Shown piece after piece: positions 63,031 to 64,000 of a stretch of DNA of 64,000 nt. The stretch's first letter is position 1, and every line of letters starts with the position of its first letter. The notes beneath the pieces were generated by a model. The model made no database searches, had not been told where the DNA came from, and was given only the letters and a program-made list of their open reading frames with translations. Position numbers and translations under genes: made by a program. Source of the stretch: Actinopolyspora mortivallis DSM 44261 (GTDB taxonomy: Bacteria; Actinomycetota; Actinomycetes; Mycobacteriales; Pseudonocardiaceae); contig NZ_KB913024.1 in NCBI RefSeq assembly GCF_000384035.1, forward strand, positions 883,655-947,654, written 5' to 3'.

Positions 63031-64000
63031 TCACCGGTCGGTCAACGCGTTCTCCGCGGCGTTCAGCCACTCCCGCCACTGTCGGGCCTGCTGCTCGTAC
63101 TGCTCGGCCCGTTTGCGGTCCCCCGCCGAGCGGGCCTTCTGCGCCTGCTGCTCGTACTGCTCGACACGTTCCCGGAACTGCTCCACCCGAGCCTGGGCCT
63201 CCGGGTCCGTCCGACGCCACTCGGTGTTGGCGGCCTCGCGTACCCGCTCGTTCACCGCGCGGAGCCTGCCCTCCAACTCCTTGATCCGTTCCCGGGGGAC
63301 CTTGCCGATCTCGTTCCAGCGCTGCTGAACGCGTTGCAGCTGTGCCTGGGCGGCGTTCAGGTCGACGCTCGGGTCGATCCTTTCGGCCTCGGCGAGCAGT
63401 TCCTCCTTCAGCCTGGCGTTCTCGGCGAACTCGGCGTCGCGTTCGGCGAAGGCCTCGGCCCTGCGGCCGAAGAACCTGTCCTGGGCCGCCCGGAACCGTT
63501 TCCACAGCGCCTCGTCGCTGTCCTTGGGGGCGCGTCCCACGGACTTCCACTCGGCCATGAGCTGCTTGTACCGCTCCGCCGTGGGGCCCCAGTCGGTGGA
63601 CTCGGTCAGCGACTCCGCCTCGGCGACCAGCTCCTGCTTGCGTTCCTTCGCCGCGTTGCGCTGCCGGTCCAGTTCCGCGAAGTGGGAGCCGCGCCGCCGG
63701 TTGAACGCGTCCCTGGCCTTGGTGAACCGCTTCCACAGCGCGTCGTCGGTCTTGCGGTCCACCCCCTTGATGGTCTTCCACTCGTCCAGGATGGCCCGCA
63801 GCCTGTCGCCGGCGGCCTTCCAACTGGTGGACTCGGCACCGATCTGCTCGGCCTCGGCGACCAGCGCCTCCTTGCGGGCCACCGCGTCGGCGCGGGCCTT
63901 CTCCCGTTCCTGACGGGCCCGTTCCACCGCGTCCTCGGCCCGCGCGACCACGTGGTCCAGGCGCGCGGCCAACGCGTCCACGTCGCCGACGACCGAGGCC
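63031..64000 (-). CDS. DUF349 repeat protein, 3' part, continues past window edge
   Basis: At least 323 codons, open to the right edge of the window, so the N-terminus is missing. Almost entirely helical, with three visible DUF349-type repeats (KAAGDRLRAILDEWKTIKG..., GPTAERYKQLMAEWKSVGRAPK..., NAAQAQLQRVQQRWNEIGKVPRE). The C-terminal end has a short self-repeat: EQYEQQAQKARSAGDRKRAEQYEQQARQW (quoted in two parts: EQYEQQAQ and EQYEQQAR). Such proteins are Rv2731-like coiled coils of unknown role. Convergent with the miaB cluster. Confidence 0.88.
   Translation of the reverse strand, partial: ASVVGDVDALAARLDHVVARAEDAVERARQEREKARADAVARKEALVAEAEQIGAESTSWKAAGDRLRAILDEWKTIKGVDRKTDDALWKRFTKARDAFNRRRGSHFAELDRQRNAAKERKQELVAEAESLTESTDWGPTAERYKQLMAEWKSVGRAPKDSDEALWKRFRAAQDRFFGRRAEAFAERDAEFAENARLKEELLAEAERIDPSVDLNAAQAQLQRVQQRWNEIGKVPRERIKELEGRLRAVNERVREAANTEWRRTDPEAQARVEQFRERVEQYEQQAQKARSAGDRKRAEQYEQQARQWREWLNAAENALTDR

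Overview
The window is a high-GC actinobacterial chromosome segment. GC looks close to 70% by eye, GTG starts are common and two TTG starts are likely. Gene content and order match, from memory, two conserved Mycobacterium tuberculosis neighbourhoods: Rv2215 down to Rv2170 (dlaT, pepB, ilvE, cobS/cobT, HesB, asnB, ctaC/ctaF, qcrCAB, ctaE, trpD, NlpC/P60, fadD15, plsC, aroG, pknL, idsA2, lppM) and Rv2738c to Rv2731 (DUF3046, recA, recX, miaB, DUF349). There is no mmpS and no intein in recA. A glutamate ABC transporter lies between recX and miaB, as in corynebacteria. A PPi-type phosphofructokinase very like the Amycolatopsis enzyme fits the Pseudonocardiales (for example Saccharopolyspora or Actinopolyspora relatives); genus cannot be fixed from this window.

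Layout. 1-4.1 kb: 2-oxoacid dehydrogenase E2 (partial) and E3, a small basic protein, leucyl aminopeptidase. 4.5-7.0 kb: APC permease and branched-chain aminotransferase. 7.1-11.4 kb: aldo/keto reductase-cobU-cobT-cobS and a DUF3043 membrane protein. 11.8-17.0 kb: Fe-S carrier, a secreted GH15 enzyme behind a 760-base gene-free stretch, asparagine synthetase. 17.4-25.8 kb: respiratory genes (ctaC, ctaF, ctaE, qcrCAB) around trpD and an atypical receiver protein; oxidase subunit I (ctaD) is absent here. 25.9-31.1 kb: PPOX protein, exonuclease/GIY-YIG protein, coiled-coil NYN protein, NlpC/P60 hydrolase with a long structured leader. 31.1-41.5 kb: acyl-CoA synthetase, phosphoesterase, SRPBCC protein, ArsA-like ATPase with a Cys-motif partner, PlsC, RNase AS, PPi-PFK, class II DAHP synthase. 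41.6-48.6 kb: PknL kinase and its divergent DNA-binding neighbour, GGPP synthase, LppM, DUF885 peptidase, GNAT. 48.8-52.7 kb: a 39-residue membrane microprotein, DUF3046, DUF4383, recA-recX with a LexA box, HAD phosphatase. 52.7-57.3 kb: IdeR-box-linked siderophore-binding lipoprotein, Entner-Doudoroff edd-eda, a compact substrate-binding-like lipoprotein. 57.3-64 kb: gluABCD, miaB, Rv2732c-like membrane protein, DUF349 protein (partial).

Most of this is core genome. The strongest signal spanning many genes is regulatory: about fifteen genes have a TANNNT-like -10 box whose predicted start site falls exactly on the first base of the ATG/GTG start codon, with no ribosome-binding site, so they are probably leaderless. 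The same signature exposes an easily missed 39-residue membrane protein at 48778-48897. Most convergent gene pairs share a strong bidirectional hairpin.
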